Source: Pontibacter virosus | GTDB taxonomy: Bacteria; Bacteroidota; Bacteroidia; Cytophagales; Hymenobacteraceae | Assembly (NCBI RefSeq): GCF_003096355.1 | Contig: NZ_QEKI01000009.1 | Coordinates: 1-64,000, forward strand | Length of the DNA stretch: 64,000 nucleotides | Direction: 5' to 3' | Shown here: piece by piece, positions 51,409 through 61,511 of the stretch | How positions within the stretch are numbered: the first letter of the stretch is position 1 | How the letters are laid out: every line of letters begins with the position of its first letter | The notes under the pieces: generated by a model | Database searches by the model: none | The model's input: only the letters and a program-made list of their open reading frames with translations | Told to the model about the DNA's origin: nothing | Position numbers and translations under genes: made by a program

Positions 51409-53823
51409 ATGCCTATACACCGCCTGCTTTTATGCTTATACCTATACCTGCAGGTGAGCCTTGCCACGGCACAGGTATACCAGGTGCAGGGCACAGTGCG
51501 TGACGCCACCACACGTGAAAAACTCCCCTTCGTGAGCATCGTGGTAAACGACGGTGAAACAGGCACGACTTCCAACCTGGAGGGGCGCTACCAGCTCCGG
51601 CATAACCGCCCGATCACCAGTCTGCGTTTCAGCTACGTGGGCTATACCCCGCAAACCATTCCCGTTGATTCAGTTTCACAACTCGATATTACCCTGCGCC
51701 CTTCGGCGGCCCAACTACAGGAAGTCGTGATTCGCTCCGGGATCAACCCGGCGCACCGCATCATCCGGCTGGCCAACCAGAACCGCGACCGCCACCGCCT
51801 CGACAATATTCAGGCCTATACCTACCGTACCTACAACAAATTCATCCTGACGGCCAACGCCCCCGATGACCTCAACCTGAGCGACACCCTGCGCCTTTCT
51901 GAGGAAGACTCATCGACCTTGCGTATGCACAACCTGCTGGCCAAGCAGCACCTTTTCCTGATGGAGAGCATCACTGATTATGCACAGTTGGGCAATAACC
52001 TCTCAAAAGAAACCATCCTGGCGACCCGCGTGTCAGGACTTCGGCAACCCAGCTTTGGGGTAGTGGCCGCTGAGGCACGGGTTTTTTCGGTGTATGACGA
52101 CATGCCGGTGTTCTTTGGCAAGCGCTACCTGAGTCCACTGAGCAATGGCAGCATCAGGCGCTATGACTTCGTGCTCCAGGAAACGGCGGTGGTGGGAGCC
52201 GACACCGTTTTTATTATCTCCTATGCGCCGCAGCCTGGCAAGAATTTCAACGGTCTGAAAGGGCTGCTCTACATCAACAGCGACGGTTGGGCGGTGCAGA
52301 ACGTGGTAGCCGAGTCGCACGCCGATGACAAGCGCGGCCTGAAGCTGCAGCAGCAGTTCGTGAAAGTCGACAACCGGCAGTGGTTCCCTTCGGAGCTGGA
52401 TGTGGAGATAACCGTACAGCAGATCTACATGAGGGGGCACCAGCCTTACGGACACATCCGTACCTACATCACCAACGTCAACCTGAACCCACCGCTCCGA
52501 CGAAGCGATTTTGGAGTGATCGCACTGGAGCAGCGCCCGGATGCCTGGCGACAACCGGAGCAACTCTGGCAGCAGTATCGCCCTGATTCCCTGTCGCTCA
52601 AAGAGCAGACTACCTACCAGCGCCTCGACAGTGTGGGACAGGCCCAAAAGCTCGACCGCACCATCCGCACCATGGAGTACCTCATGGCGAAGCAGCTGCC
52701 CATCGGCCCCATCAGCCTGGACCTCAACCGGCTGTTCAAGGTGAGTCGTTTTGAAGGGATGCGTTTAGGTATAGGCGCTCATACCAACAACCTGCTTTCG
52801 GAACGGTTTACTGTTGGTGGCTATTGGGGCTACGGCCTCCGCGACAAGGAACATAAATACGGTGCTGATGCTACCGTTAAACTGCACAAACCGTCTGAAC
52901 TCACGCTTTCGGCAGCTTATGCTGAAGATGTAGCAGAGCCGGGCGGCCGTCGCCTGCCTTTCCAGGAGCGTGCCTTGCTCCGTGACCTGCGCCCCGCCCT
53001 CTTGCCCAACCTGGACTATACCACCCAGCGAAGCGCCGGCCTGAGTGGACGCATGCTGCGCTACGTGCAGTGGCAAGCAGGTATACGGCAGGAACAGCGC
53101 CGCCCTACGCTGCCGCTCTTCACGTATGAGCCAGGTATAGGCATGCCCGCATATAACCTGGCTGAAGCGACAGCGGGCTTGCGCTTTGCCTATGGCGAGC
53201 AATACATGCAACTGTTTAACCGCATGCTGCCCATGCCAAGCCGCTATCCGGTGCTCTGGTTCCAGTACACAAAGGGCATCGATGTCCTGGAAAGTGACGG
53301 CTATACCTACAACAAATTCGACCTGCGTGCTGAAGGAACGTTCCGGCAGCGCAGCCTTGGCGAAACCAGCTTTGTGCTGGCAAGTGGTTGGGTACAGGGC
53401 GAGGCTCCTTTCGTCAGCCTCTACAATGGTTATGGCAGTTATAGTTCGAATTACAAAGTGTATGCCGGCGAAGGCTTTGAAACAATGCGGCCCTATGAGT
53501 TCTTCTCGGATCGATACGCAGCTTTGTTCCTCCGCCAGGACCTGGGCAAGCGCCTGCTCAACACCAAACTCTTCAAGCCCGACCTGGTGCTGGTGCAGAA
53601 CATGGGCATCGGCGATCTACGGCAGTCTATACCTGAGCTGCAGCCCTTGGAGTATGCCAACATGCGCAAAGGATTCTTTGAATCCGGATTGATGCTCAAC
53701 AACGTCATCAGCTCTGCCTTCTCGGGTGTCGGGGTGGGCGCCTTTTACCGCTATGGCCCCTATGCACTGCCACGGGCTAAAGATAACCTCAAGTTCAAGC
53801 TGACGGCGACCCTGGCTTTTTGA
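51409..53823 (+). CDS. DUF5686 outer-membrane protein with carboxypeptidase-regulatory N-domain
   Basis: The ATG at 51409 (MPIHRLLLCLYLYLQVSLAT then AQ) gives a signal peptide and 804 residues; a GTG twelve codons upstream was rejected. A CarboxypepD_reg-like beta-sandwich lies at about 20-105 (GTVRDATTREKLPFVSI, FSYVGYTPQTIPV). The rest matches DUF5686, with a periplasmic region followed by a beta-barrel ending KLTATLAF. Such proteins are widespread in Bacteroidota, of unknown function; some may act in outer-membrane assembly or transport. AGGTATA motifs are frequent, in keeping with native genes. Confidence 0.88.
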   Translation: MPIHRLLLCLYLYLQVSLATAQVYQVQGTVRDATTREKLPFVSIVVNDGETGTTSNLEGRYQLRHNRPITSLRFSYVGYTPQTIPVDSVSQLDITLRPSAAQLQEVVIRSGINPAHRIIRLANQNRDRHRLDNIQAYTYRTYNKFILTANAPDDLNLSDTLRLSEEDSSTLRMHNLLAKQHLFLMESITDYAQLGNNLSKETILATRVSGLRQPSFGVVAAEARVFSVYDDMPVFFGKRYLSPLSNGSIRRYDFVLQETAVVGADTVFIISYAPQPGKNFNGLKGLLYINSDGWAVQNVVAESHADDKRGLKLQQQFVKVDNRQWFPSELDVEITVQQIYMRGHQPYGHIRTYITNVNLNPPLRRSDFGVIALEQRPDAWRQPEQLWQQYRPDSLSLKEQTTYQRLDSVGQAQKLDRTIRTMEYLMAKQLPIGPISLDLNRLFKVSRFEGMRLGIGAHTNNLLSERFTVGGYWGYGLRDKEHKYGADATVKLHKPSELTLSAAYAEDVAEPGGRRLPFQERALLRDLRPALLPNLDYTTQRSAGLSGRMLRYVQWQAGIRQEQRRPTLPLFTYEPGIGMPAYNLAEATAGLRFAYGEQYMQLFNRMLPMPSRYPVLWFQYTKGIDVLESDGYTYNKFDLRAEGTFRQRSLGETSFVLASGWVQGEAPFVSLYNGYGSYSSNYKVYAGEGFETMRPYEFFSDRYAALFLRQDLGKRLLNTKLFKPDLVLVQNMGIGDLRQSIPELQPLEYANMRKGFFESGLMLNNVISSAFSGVGVGAFYRYGPYALPRAKDNLKFKLTATLAF

Positions 53824-53971
53824 TTGTAAAATATTCTTAGACGAAGACATTTACCTGGATCTATACCTGAAGGCCTCAACCACCATACCTCTCCTAAAGG
53901 TTGAGTCATCAGGTATGCGCCTATCAAAATGCGTACAACTATCTCCGGCTTAAGAAGTATAAAAACAACGT

Positions 53972-55483
53972 ATGAAAATCCTATCCGCTCAACAAACCCG
54001 GGAAGCTGATGCGCAAACCATCAGGGAGGAAGGCATTGCTTCAGAAGAATTGATGGAGCGGGCGGCAAGGGCCTTTACCGGTTGGTTTGAAAACAAGTTC
54101 ACGCCTGAGCAACCTGTCTGTATCTTCTGCGGTCCCGGCAACAACGGCGGGGATGGCCTGGTAGTAGCCCGGTTGCTGCACCAGCGCCTCTTCGATGTGC
54201 AGCTATATATAGTGAATGACGCCCAAGAGACCTCTCCGGATTTTCAGATCAACCTGAAGCGCCTGCCACACGAGGTGCCTCCACACCATATCACGAGCAA
54301 AAACGGCCTGCCTGCTATACCTGAAAAAGCCTGCGTGATCGACGCCTTGTTCGGCACCGGCCTCTCCAGACCCGTCACCGGGCTCTATGCCGAGGTGATC
54401 GATTGGCTAAACGAGCACAGTAACTGCACTGTCGCCATCGATATACCCTCGGGTTTGTACACCGACAAGCAAACGCCCGCCGAAGGAGCCATTGTGCAGG
54501 CGGATCATACGGTGAGTTTTGAACTGCCCAAACTTGCTTTTTTTCTGCCGCAGCATGAGCAGTACGTGGGCGAATGGCACACTGTCTCCATCGGTTTGAG
54601 CCAGGCATACCTTTCGGAGGTGAAGTCGAACTTTCACTACGTGACCCAAAAAGAAATTCAGCAACTGATAAAGCCGCGCACCAAATTCTCACACAAGGGC
54701 ACCTACGGGCACGCGTTGCTGCTTTGCGGAGGCTACGGTAAAATCGGGGCAGCAGTGCTTGCGGCCAGGGCTTGTTTGTGCAGCGGCGTAGGCCTGCTCA
54801 CGGTGCAGGCGCCTGCCATCGGCTACGATGTGCTGCAAACGGCTGTGCCGGAGGCCATGCTTCTACCTGACAACAACCGCAGGCATTTATCCTCTCTACC
54901 AAAGTCCATGGAGAAATTTAACGCCATCGGTATAGGCCCGGGCATTGGCACCGAGCGAATGACCAAGACGATGCTTGGCCAGCTATTGGCCACTACGGAT
55001 CTCCCTCTCGTCATCGACGCGGACGCCATCAACCTGATCGCCAGCAGCGACAAGCTCAAGGCACAGCTCCCGAAAGGGAAGGTCATCTTCTCACCGCACC
55101 CCAAAGAGTTTGAACGGCTCGTCTGCAAAAGCAATAATGAATACGAACGGCTGGAGGAATTGCGGGAGTTCTGCCGGGTATACCAGTGTCACATGGTGCT
55201 CAAAGGAAGTCACTCGGCCATCGCCACGCCCGAAGGAGACATTTTTTTTAACACGACCGGGAATGCAGGTATGGCTACGGGCGGAACCGGTGATGTACTG
55301 ACCGGCATCCTGACGGCTTTGGTAGCCCAGGGCTATACCTTGAAAGAGGCTTGCCTATTGGGCGTATACCTGCACGGACTTGCCGGCGATCTGGCCAAGG
55401 GAACGGTGGGAGAAATTGCACTGATCGCCTCGGATGTAATAGAGCATTTGCCGAAGGCTTTTCTGCACCTGCGTCGTTCTTAA
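53972..55483 (+). CDS. nnr: Bifunctional NAD(P)HX epimerase/dehydratase
   Basis: Repairs hydrated NAD(P)H. The N-terminal epimerase half (about 1-215) shows READAQTIREEGIASEELMERAA and GPGNNGGDGLVVARLL. The C-terminal ADP-dependent dehydratase half (about 225-500) shows KGTYGHALLLCGGYGKIGAAVLAARAC, GIGPGIGTE, DADAIN, and GTGDVLTGILTAL. The 503 residues are normal for the fusion. The last 4 bases overlap the end of the convergent UbiA-like gene. Confidence 0.95.
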   Translation: MKILSAQQTREADAQTIREEGIASEELMERAARAFTGWFENKFTPEQPVCIFCGPGNNGGDGLVVARLLHQRLFDVQLYIVNDAQETSPDFQINLKRLPHEVPPHHITSKNGLPAIPEKACVIDALFGTGLSRPVTGLYAEVIDWLNEHSNCTVAIDIPSGLYTDKQTPAEGAIVQADHTVSFELPKLAFFLPQHEQYVGEWHTVSIGLSQAYLSEVKSNFHYVTQKEIQQLIKPRTKFSHKGTYGHALLLCGGYGKIGAAVLAARACLCSGVGLLTVQAPAIGYDVLQTAVPEAMLLPDNNRRHLSSLPKSMEKFNAIGIGPGIGTERMTKTMLGQLLATTDLPLVIDADAINLIASSDKLKAQLPKGKVIFSPHPKEFERLVCKSNNEYERLEELREFCRVYQCHMVLKGSHSAIATPEGDIFFNTTGNAGMATGGTGDVLTGILTALVAQGYTLKEACLLGVYLHGLAGDLAKGTVGEIALIASDVIEHLPKAFLHLRRS

Positions 55484-56376
55484 CTAACAGCCAGGTATAC
55501 GAAAGCAAAATGCACCAGCATGGCGCCATCCGCGAGCAGTGCATAATAGATGCGAGGCTTCTCTTCCGAAGCGTTCCACACGATCAGACCAGCCACTAAG
55601 GCAGCGCTCAGCAAGCCGATCAGAACCTCGCCCTCTTCCGTCAGCAGCACCAGCAACAAGTATAGCACCAGCAGCCCCAGCGACAGGAAACGGGTATAGT
55701 TTTCGCCTAGCAGCCCGGGGAAGGTAAGGGTGCGGGTGTGGCGGTCGTAGGTATAGTCGCGGATGTCGAATAGCAGGGCCAGCGCCAGAATAAACAGAAA
55801 GCGCCGCAGCCAGATCAGCATCACAGGGCTATCTAACGCAACCGAAGCATCGATCAGCGGAAACAACACCGTTACGGCAGACCAGACCAGGGCAATCAGA
55901 AACACCTTCAGCAAGGGCACACTCCGGAAAGGCTTAAGACGATTGCGCGCCAGCGGCACGGTATAGCCTACGGAAATCAGCGCCAGGGTCAGCACAAACC
56001 ACAGGTTGATTCGAAGTTCAAATAGAAAGTACAGTACAACAGCCCCCGCCAGGCTAAGCAAAGCCAACACGGCCAGCTCCTTTTGATGACGAATACTCCA
56101 GGACTGTCCACCTTTTTTAGCTCGCCAGCCTCGCCACATGCGCTGCAAACTGCTGGTGTTGTAGGTGAACAGTGTTGCCAGAAACACAAAGCACGCCATT
56201 GGCAGCGACACCTTGTTCCCTGTTAGCAAGTAGGTTTCTACCGTTAACCCAAATGCGCACAGTGAAATGAACACACTGCTGTAGAGCAGGGCCTCTATAC
56301 CTGTTCGAAGCCAATCTGCCAGTGGTTGCTGGCGCCTTATCTCGCTGTGTTCTTTTTCTAGCATCCTTCTCTGCAA
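55480..56376 (-). CDS. UbiA-like membrane protein, possibly degenerate prenyltransferase
   Basis: The 298-residue protein has seven or eight predicted helices in the UbiA arrangement. A second acidic motif is visible (LLFDIRDYTYDRHTRTLTFP). The first UbiA motif (NDxxDxxxD) is replaced by YNTSSLQRMWRGW with no aspartates, although its position between helices fits. Prenyl transfer needs both motifs in studied members, so it may be inactive or use another substrate. Another Met (MLEKEH) four codons in is a possible start. It converges on nnr with a 4-base overlap. Confidence 0.65.
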   Translation of the reverse strand: MQRRMLEKEHSEIRRQQPLADWLRTGIEALLYSSVFISLCAFGLTVETYLLTGNKVSLPMACFVFLATLFTYNTSSLQRMWRGWRAKKGGQSWSIRHQKELAVLALLSLAGAVVLYFLFELRINLWFVLTLALISVGYTVPLARNRLKPFRSVPLLKVFLIALVWSAVTVLFPLIDASVALDSPVMLIWLRRFLFILALALLFDIRDYTYDRHTRTLTFPGLLGENYTRFLSLGLLVLYLLLVLLTEEGEVLIGLLSAALVAGLIVWNASEEKPRIYYALLADGAMLVHFAFVYLAVS

Positions 56377-56421
56377 GTTCGCAATTCAGGTACGGCTTTC
56401 AAACCCCGTCCGGCTGTAAAT

Positions 56422-56460
56422 AAAAAAGCCTGACACAGGTTTTACCCCACATCAGGCTTT
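56422..56460 (-). terminator. Terminator of the pyrophosphatase gene
   Basis: A 9-bp perfect stem (AAAGCCTGA at 56425-56433 with TCAGGCTTT at 56452-56460) with an 18-base loop, followed on the minus strand by a T-rich tail. Confidence 0.75.
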
Positions 56461-56477
56461 ACAGGAAAAGTAAAGTT

Positions 56478-57050
56478 TTAGATGGTGCTTTTTGGCTCAA
56501 CTTCGCCAAAGGTAGCGTCATATAGTCTGATGCTTTCCTTGATGATCTCGTAAGCCGGCTCACGGCCCAGGAACTGCTCTACGATTACTTCTTTGTGTTC
56601 CAGTTTCTTGTAGTCTTCAAAGAAGCGGCGCATCTCCAGCAAAGTATGCGGAGGCAATTCAGAGATATCGTTGATGTGACGCACCGACATGTCGTTGTTC
56701 GCCACGGCGATGATCTTATCGTCTTCTTCGTTGTTGTCGATCATGCGCATCACCCCGATTACTTTCGCATCGATCAGGCACATAGGCACTACATCCAGCG
56801 AACAGATTACCAGGATATCAAGCGGATCTTTATCGTCGCAGTAAGTTTTAGGTATAAAGCCATAGTTGGCAGGGTAGTTCACCGAAGAGAAAAGTACACG
56901 GTCCAGTTTCAGCATGCCGCTTTCTTTGTCCAACTCGTACTTTGCTTTCGAACCCTTTGGAATTTCAATGATAGCAGTAACGACTGCCGGGGCCTCCTCA
57001 CCGTAGCTCACGCTATGCCACGGGTTATTCTTTTCTAAATTCTCCATCAT
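56478..57050 (-). CDS. ppa: Inorganic pyrophosphatase, soluble type I
   Basis: Hydrolyses pyrophosphate to phosphate. The start at 57050 ([19 protein letters not shown]) gives 190 residues; ten upstream codons were dropped. The catalytic acidic motif is [14 protein letters not shown] and a second acidic loop is [15 protein letters not shown]. Codons contain a [15 protein letters not shown] segment typical of the family. It is followed by a terminator and preceded, 48 bases away, by the pafA-like phosphatase gene on the same strand, so a phosphate-yielding pair may be cotranscribed. Confidence 0.95.
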   Translation of the reverse strand: MMENLEKNNPWHSVSYGEEAPAVVTAIIEIPKGSKAKYELDKESGMLKLDRVLFSSVNYPANYGFIPKTYCDDKDPLDILVICSLDVVPMCLIDAKVIGVMRMIDNNEEDDKIIAVANNDMSVRHINDISELPPHTLLEMRRFFEDYKKLEHKEVIVEQFLGREPAYEIIKESIRLYDATFGEVEPKSTI

Positions 57051-57098
57051 ATAATCTTTCTTAAAAGCCGTCGTAACCAATTGTCCCGACAGGTATTG

Positions 57099-58802
57099 TT
57101 ACTTCATTAATTCTTGCAAGGGGCGCCCCACACTTCCATTTGGCTCCTGTATGTATAGCCAGGAGGCAATGGTAGGGGCAATATCTGCTATAGCGGTTTC
57201 AACGGAGCTTTCGCCCGGCTTCACTTTCCAGCCATACCATACCAGTGGCACGTGCGTATCGTAGTTGCTGTGCGAGCCATGCGTGGTTCCTTTCTGTGGA
57301 CCGCTGCCGTAACCTTCAAACCAGCCTGGCTGCAGCACTACAATCACATCGCCGGAGCGCTGGGCATTGTAGCCGCTTTCGATGCGCGCCATCAGACCTC
57401 CGGACGCACCCACCTGTACCGCCTCAGCCGGAATGGCTCTTGCCACTCCTTCAAAACGCGTTACATAGTTGGCCACCGCTTCCTGCACATCTGCTCTCTT
57501 CAGCTTTTTGCCTTCAATCGTTTTATGGTCCAGGTATACCTGCTGGTTCGTGTAGCGTTCTACCCAACGGCCTTTGCCGAAAGTCTTGTTCAGGTGCTGC
57601 TCCAGCGAGTCGCGCATCATGCCGGAGTTGGCTGTGCCTGCCGGTATTTTAAGCGACTCCATATAAGCAGGCACATGCGCCGCGCCGTGGTCCGCTGTCA
57701 GGAAGATCAAGATGTTGTCCTTGCCGATTTCCTTCTCCAGCAGGTTGATTAGTTCTTCAATTTCACGGTCGAGTCGCAGGTATACATCCTGCACTTCAAT
57801 GGAGTTTGGTCCGAACGAGTGCCCGGTATAGTCGGGTGTGGAGTAGCTCAGTGCCAGGAAATCGGTGTGATTCCCTTTGCCCAGGTTTTCTCCGCGTAGG
57901 GCTGCTTTGGCAAATTCCGTGGTGAGTGTATTGCCGGCAGGTATAGAGCGAATCAACTCGAAATCTTTGCCGCGGATGGCAGGGATGTTGTGAGGGAACA
58001 CCGGTCTTTCTTCGCCTGGCAGGGCACGCTCCCACGGCATGTCGTCTGCTGTACTTTCGGTATACTGCTCAATCGGCAGGAGTGTATTCCATACCTCTCC
58101 CAACAGTTTGTCCGGATGCTTTTGATTGTTGAACTCCTGTACCCAGTTAGGGAGGGCATTGGCGTAAAATGTGCTCGTGATCCAGTTTCCGGAAGGAGAA
58201 TCAAACCAATAGGCGCCATTGGCGGTATGGCCGGCTGGCAGAATAGACCCTCTGTCTTTCAGGGCTATACCTACCACCTTCGAGTGCATGTTGTTGGAAA
58301 GGCGCAGCTCGTCTGTGATGGTAGTCGTTAGCAGGTTACGCGGCGACATCAGGCCGGCATCGGATGTGCTGCCTACCGTTTTCACTGTCTTATCCTCCAC
58401 ACAGTAAATAGACTTGCCCGTTGTGCGGTCGTACCAGGAGTTTCCGATGATACCGTTTAAGGCTGGGACGCTACCCGTATAAACGGAAGCATGGCCTGGT
58501 CCGGTATACGTAGGCACATAACTGTATTGGTTATTCTTGAAATTGAAGCCCTGTTTTACCAGTCTTTTAAATCCGCCTTCGCTGTACTTGTCCCAGTAAC
58601 GGTATAGAAAGTCATAACGCATCTGGTCTACCACGATGCCCACTACGAGCTTCGGCCGACTTTCTATGCCTATCACAGGTTGGTTCACCTGCTGCTCCTT
58701 TTCTACGCTTGGGGCGTTAGATGTTGTACAAGCCTGCACAGTAACCAAAAGCACTGCTGCAATCAAAGTTTGAATGCCAGATCTAAAACCGCTTAGCTTC
58801 AT
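57099..58802 (-). CDS. pafA: Alkaline phosphatase, PafA family
   Basis: The ATG at 58802 (MKLSGFRSGIQTLIAAVLLV) gives 567 residues with a signal containing a lipobox-like VQAC; twenty upstream codons were rejected. The nucleophile threonine lies in YVPTYTGPGHASVYTG. Metal ligands are visible in VVDQMRYDF, LSYSTPDYTGHSFGP, LTADHGAAHVP and THGSHSNYDTHVPLVWYG. PafA is the calcium-independent phosphatase of Bacteroidota that releases phosphate from organic monoesters at the cell envelope. It lies next to ppa. The closing segment LYIQEPNGSVGRPLQELMK is family-typical. Confidence 0.9.
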   Translation of the reverse strand: MKLSGFRSGIQTLIAAVLLVTVQACTTSNAPSVEKEQQVNQPVIGIESRPKLVVGIVVDQMRYDFLYRYWDKYSEGGFKRLVKQGFNFKNNQYSYVPTYTGPGHASVYTGSVPALNGIIGNSWYDRTTGKSIYCVEDKTVKTVGSTSDAGLMSPRNLLTTTITDELRLSNNMHSKVVGIALKDRGSILPAGHTANGAYWFDSPSGNWITSTFYANALPNWVQEFNNQKHPDKLLGEVWNTLLPIEQYTESTADDMPWERALPGEERPVFPHNIPAIRGKDFELIRSIPAGNTLTTEFAKAALRGENLGKGNHTDFLALSYSTPDYTGHSFGPNSIEVQDVYLRLDREIEELINLLEKEIGKDNILIFLTADHGAAHVPAYMESLKIPAGTANSGMMRDSLEQHLNKTFGKGRWVERYTNQQVYLDHKTIEGKKLKRADVQEAVANYVTRFEGVARAIPAEAVQVGASGGLMARIESGYNAQRSGDVIVVLQPGWFEGYGSGPQKGTTHGSHSNYDTHVPLVWYGWKVKPGESSVETAIADIAPTIASWLYIQEPNGSVGRPLQELMK

Positions 58803-58912
58803 GTGTTTGTTGTTGAGTTTCTCAAATATAGGCAGCACATCCCAACTAATTGGCCTGGCCATTGTCCTGTACTCGATGTTTTAACAAAAATATAACACAG
58901 CGTATTATATCC

Positions 58913-58948
58913 CCAAAAAAAGAACGCCCACCTGGTGTGATGGGCGTT
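58913..58948 (-). terminator. Terminator of the atp gene cluster (after atpG)
   Basis: An 8-bp stem (AACGCCCA at 58923-58930 with TGGGCGTT at 58941-58948) is followed by a T7 run on the minus strand, about 25 bases past the atpG stop. Confidence 0.82.
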
Positions 58949-58971
58949 GCTTTTCTATTTGGTATTTACTT

Positions 58972-59859
58972 CTATTTTGCAGCAAGCGCCTCTGCACCCC
59001 CCACGATCTCGAGAATCTCCTTCGTAATGGCCGCTTGACGCGTCCTGTTGTAAGTAAGCTTCAGTTCTTTCAGCAGCTCGCCGGCGTTTTCTGTCGCCTT
59101 GTCCATGGCAGTCATTCGGGCACCGTGCTCGGAGGCATTCGACTCCAGCACCGCTTTGTATACCTGTATTTTAAGCGACTTAGGTATAAGCTCCTCGATG
59201 ATCTGCTCTTTTGATGGCTCAAAGGTATAGTCAGACACCATGTTGTTGGCCGTTTCTTCAACTGGCTTATCTTCAATTGGCAGGAACTGCTCGGTACGCA
59301 CAATCTGCGTTGCCACGTTCTTGAACTCGTTGTAGATGATGTCCACCTGATCGAACTCACGGGCTACGAAACCATCCATGGCACGCTCCGCTGCAACGCG
59401 AACAGTGTCAAAAGAAAGGTTTCCGAAAGTGCCGGTGTAGTCACCAATCACTTTGTAACCACGCTTGCTCAAAGCCTCAGCACCTTTACGGCCAATTGTC
59501 AGGAAGGTAAGGTTACCGGCCTCATACTGGCTGCGGTACTTGCCCTGTGCCAATACATTGGCTGTTTTGATAATGTTTGAGTTAAAAGCACCCGCCAGAC
59601 CACGGTCAGAAGTTACCACGATCACAAGCACTCTGTTCGCTTCGCGCTTTTCAGAGTAAACGTTCGACACAGAGCCCTCTGTCAGTTGAGACAGGTTGGC
59701 CAGGATGCCACTCAGACGCTGCGCATAAGGGCGCATACGCAGAATATTGTCCTGAGCACGTCTCAGCTTGGCAGCCGCCACCATTTTCATGGCTTTGGTG
59801 ATCTGCTGTGTTGACGATACAGATGTAATGCGGCCTCTAACCTCTTTTAAACTTGCCAT
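58972..59859 (-). CDS. atpG: ATP synthase F1 gamma subunit
   Basis: The rotary shaft of F1. The 295 residues begin MASLKEVRGRITSVSSTQQITKAMKMVAAAKLRRAQ, the family signature, and end with the conserved TRQAAITKEILEIVGGAEAL. It is the last gene of the leftward cluster, ending at a terminator, with no atpD or atpC beyond. A hairpin lies between it and atpA. Confidence 0.97.
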   Translation of the reverse strand: MASLKEVRGRITSVSSTQQITKAMKMVAAAKLRRAQDNILRMRPYAQRLSGILANLSQLTEGSVSNVYSEKREANRVLVIVVTSDRGLAGAFNSNIIKTANVLAQGKYRSQYEAGNLTFLTIGRKGAEALSKRGYKVIGDYTGTFGNLSFDTVRVAAERAMDGFVAREFDQVDIIYNEFKNVATQIVRTEQFLPIEDKPVEETANNMVSDYTFEPSKEQIIEELIPKSLKIQVYKAVLESNASEHGARMTAMDKATENAGELLKELKLTYNRTRQAAITKEILEIVGGAEALAAK

Positions 59860-59880
59860 ATTATGTATGATATGAGCATA

Positions 59881-59917
59881 AAGTTAGAGACCGCTTCTAA
59901 CCGGCAGTCTCTAACTT
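59881..59917 (-). promoter_or_regulatory. Intercistronic hairpin between atpA and atpG
   Basis: An 11-bp perfect stem (AAGTTAGAGAC at 59881-59891 with GTCTCTAACTT at 59907-59917) with a 15-base loop. No T run follows, so it is more likely an mRNA processing or stabilising element than a terminator. Confidence 0.5.
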
Positions 59918-59928
59918 ATAACCAACTA

Positions 59929-61509
59929 TTACTTTTTGTAACGGGCAGAAAGCTCTCTGGCCACCTGCTTGATAACACCTGTTGTCTCGTCGTCCAGCTT
60001 TCCAGCCAGCAGCGCGTTTAGGGTGTCCTGGTGCTGGGCACGCATCGTGCGCAGGAAGTCTTTCTCGAATGTTCTAACTTCTGATACAGGCACGTTGTCC
60101 AACAGACCGTTTGTAGCGCAGTAGATAATGGCTACCTGCTCAGCAACTGATACTGGAGAGAACTGTGGCTGCTTCAGGATCTCGAGGTTACGACGACCAC
60201 GCTCAATTGTTAGCTTGGTAGCGGCATCCAGGTCAGAACCGAATTTCGCAAACGCTTCCAGTTCACGGAACTGCGCCTGATCCAGCTTCAGGGTACCAGA
60301 TACTTTCTTCATCGCCTTGATCTGAGCGTTACCACCCACACGCGATACAGAGATACCTACGTTAATCGCAGGACGGATACCTGAGTTGAAAAGGTTGGTC
60401 TCCAGGAATATCTGACCATCCGTAATCGAGATTACGTTTGTCGGAATATAGGCAGAAACGTCACCAGCCTGCGTCTCGATAATTGGAAGGGCAGTCAATG
60501 AACCACCACCTTTCACGAGGTGCCTGATAGACTCTGGCAAGTCGTTCATGTTGCGAGCGATCTCGTCAGAAGCGTTTACCTTAGCGGCACGCTCCAGAAG
60601 ACGGGAGTGCAGGTAGAATACGTCACCAGGATAAGCTTCACGCCCTGGAGGACGACGCAGCAGCAGGGACACTTCGCGGTAAGCCACGGCCTGCTTGGAA
60701 AGGTCGTCATAAACAACCAGTGCAGGACGGCCGGTATCGCGGAAGAACTCACCGATAGCAGCACCTGTAAATGGAGCAAAGAACTGCATTGGAGCTGGAT
60801 CAGAAGCAGAAGCCGAAACTACTACTGTATAATCCATCGCGCCACCTTCAGTCAGTGACTTCACTACCTGGGCTACTGTAGATGCTTTCTGACCTACGGC
60901 AACGTATATACAGAACACTGGTTGTCCTTTTTCGAAGAACTCACGCTGGTTCAGGATGGTGTCTATCGCAACGGCAGACTTACCTGTCTGGCGGTCACCG
61001 ATGATCAGCTCACGCTGCCCACGGCCGATCGGAATCATGGAGTCAATCGCCTTGATACCCGTCTGCATTGGCTCGTTTACCGGCTGACGGAACACCACGC
61101 CTGGTGCTTTACGCTCCAGTGGCATGTCGTACAGGTCGCCTGCAACAGGTCCTCTACCATCGATTGGCTGACCCAGTGTGTTTACCACACGGCCGATAAT
61201 GCCATCACCTACTTTTACAGAGGCAATACGGTTCGTTCTTCTTACAGTGGCGCCCTCTTTGATTTCGCTGTAGTCGCCAAGCATTACGGCACCTACGTTG
61301 TCTTCTTCCAGGTTCAGAACAAGCGCCTGAAGTCCGTTCTCAAACTCTAATAGCTCACCAGACTGTGCTTTGGAAAGGCCATAGATACGAGCGACACCGT
61401 CACCCACTTGCAGTACTGTACCTACTTCTTCCAATTCTGCCTCAGAACGGAAGCCAGATAGCTGCTCTCTTAGTATGGCTGATACTTCGTCAGGTCTTAC
61501 TTCTGCCAT
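59929..61509 (-). CDS. atpA: ATP synthase F1 alpha subunit
   Basis: The regulatory nucleotide-binding subunit. The 526 residues include the P-loop [13 protein letters not shown], the [19 protein letters not shown] segment, and [24 protein letters not shown]. It is separated from atpH by two bases. AGGTATA motifs are absent from this 1.6-kb gene, as expected for a highly conserved sequence with little tolerance. Confidence 0.98.
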   Translation of the reverse strand: MAEVRPDEVSAILREQLSGFRSEAELEEVGTVLQVGDGVARIYGLSKAQSGELLEFENGLQALVLNLEEDNVGAVMLGDYSEIKEGATVRRTNRIASVKVGDGIIGRVVNTLGQPIDGRGPVAGDLYDMPLERKAPGVVFRQPVNEPMQTGIKAIDSMIPIGRGQRELIIGDRQTGKSAVAIDTILNQREFFEKGQPVFCIYVAVGQKASTVAQVVKSLTEGGAMDYTVVVSASASDPAPMQFFAPFTGAAIGEFFRDTGRPALVVYDDLSKQAVAYREVSLLLRRPPGREAYPGDVFYLHSRLLERAAKVNASDEIARNMNDLPESIRHLVKGGGSLTALPIIETQAGDVSAYIPTNVISITDGQIFLETNLFNSGIRPAINVGISVSRVGGNAQIKAMKKVSGTLKLDQAQFRELEAFAKFGSDLDAATKLTIERGRRNLEILKQPQFSPVSVAEQVAIIYCATNGLLDNVPVSEVRTFEKDFLRTMRAQHQDTLNALLAGKLDDETTGVIKQVARELSARYKK

Positions 61510-61511
61510 GA

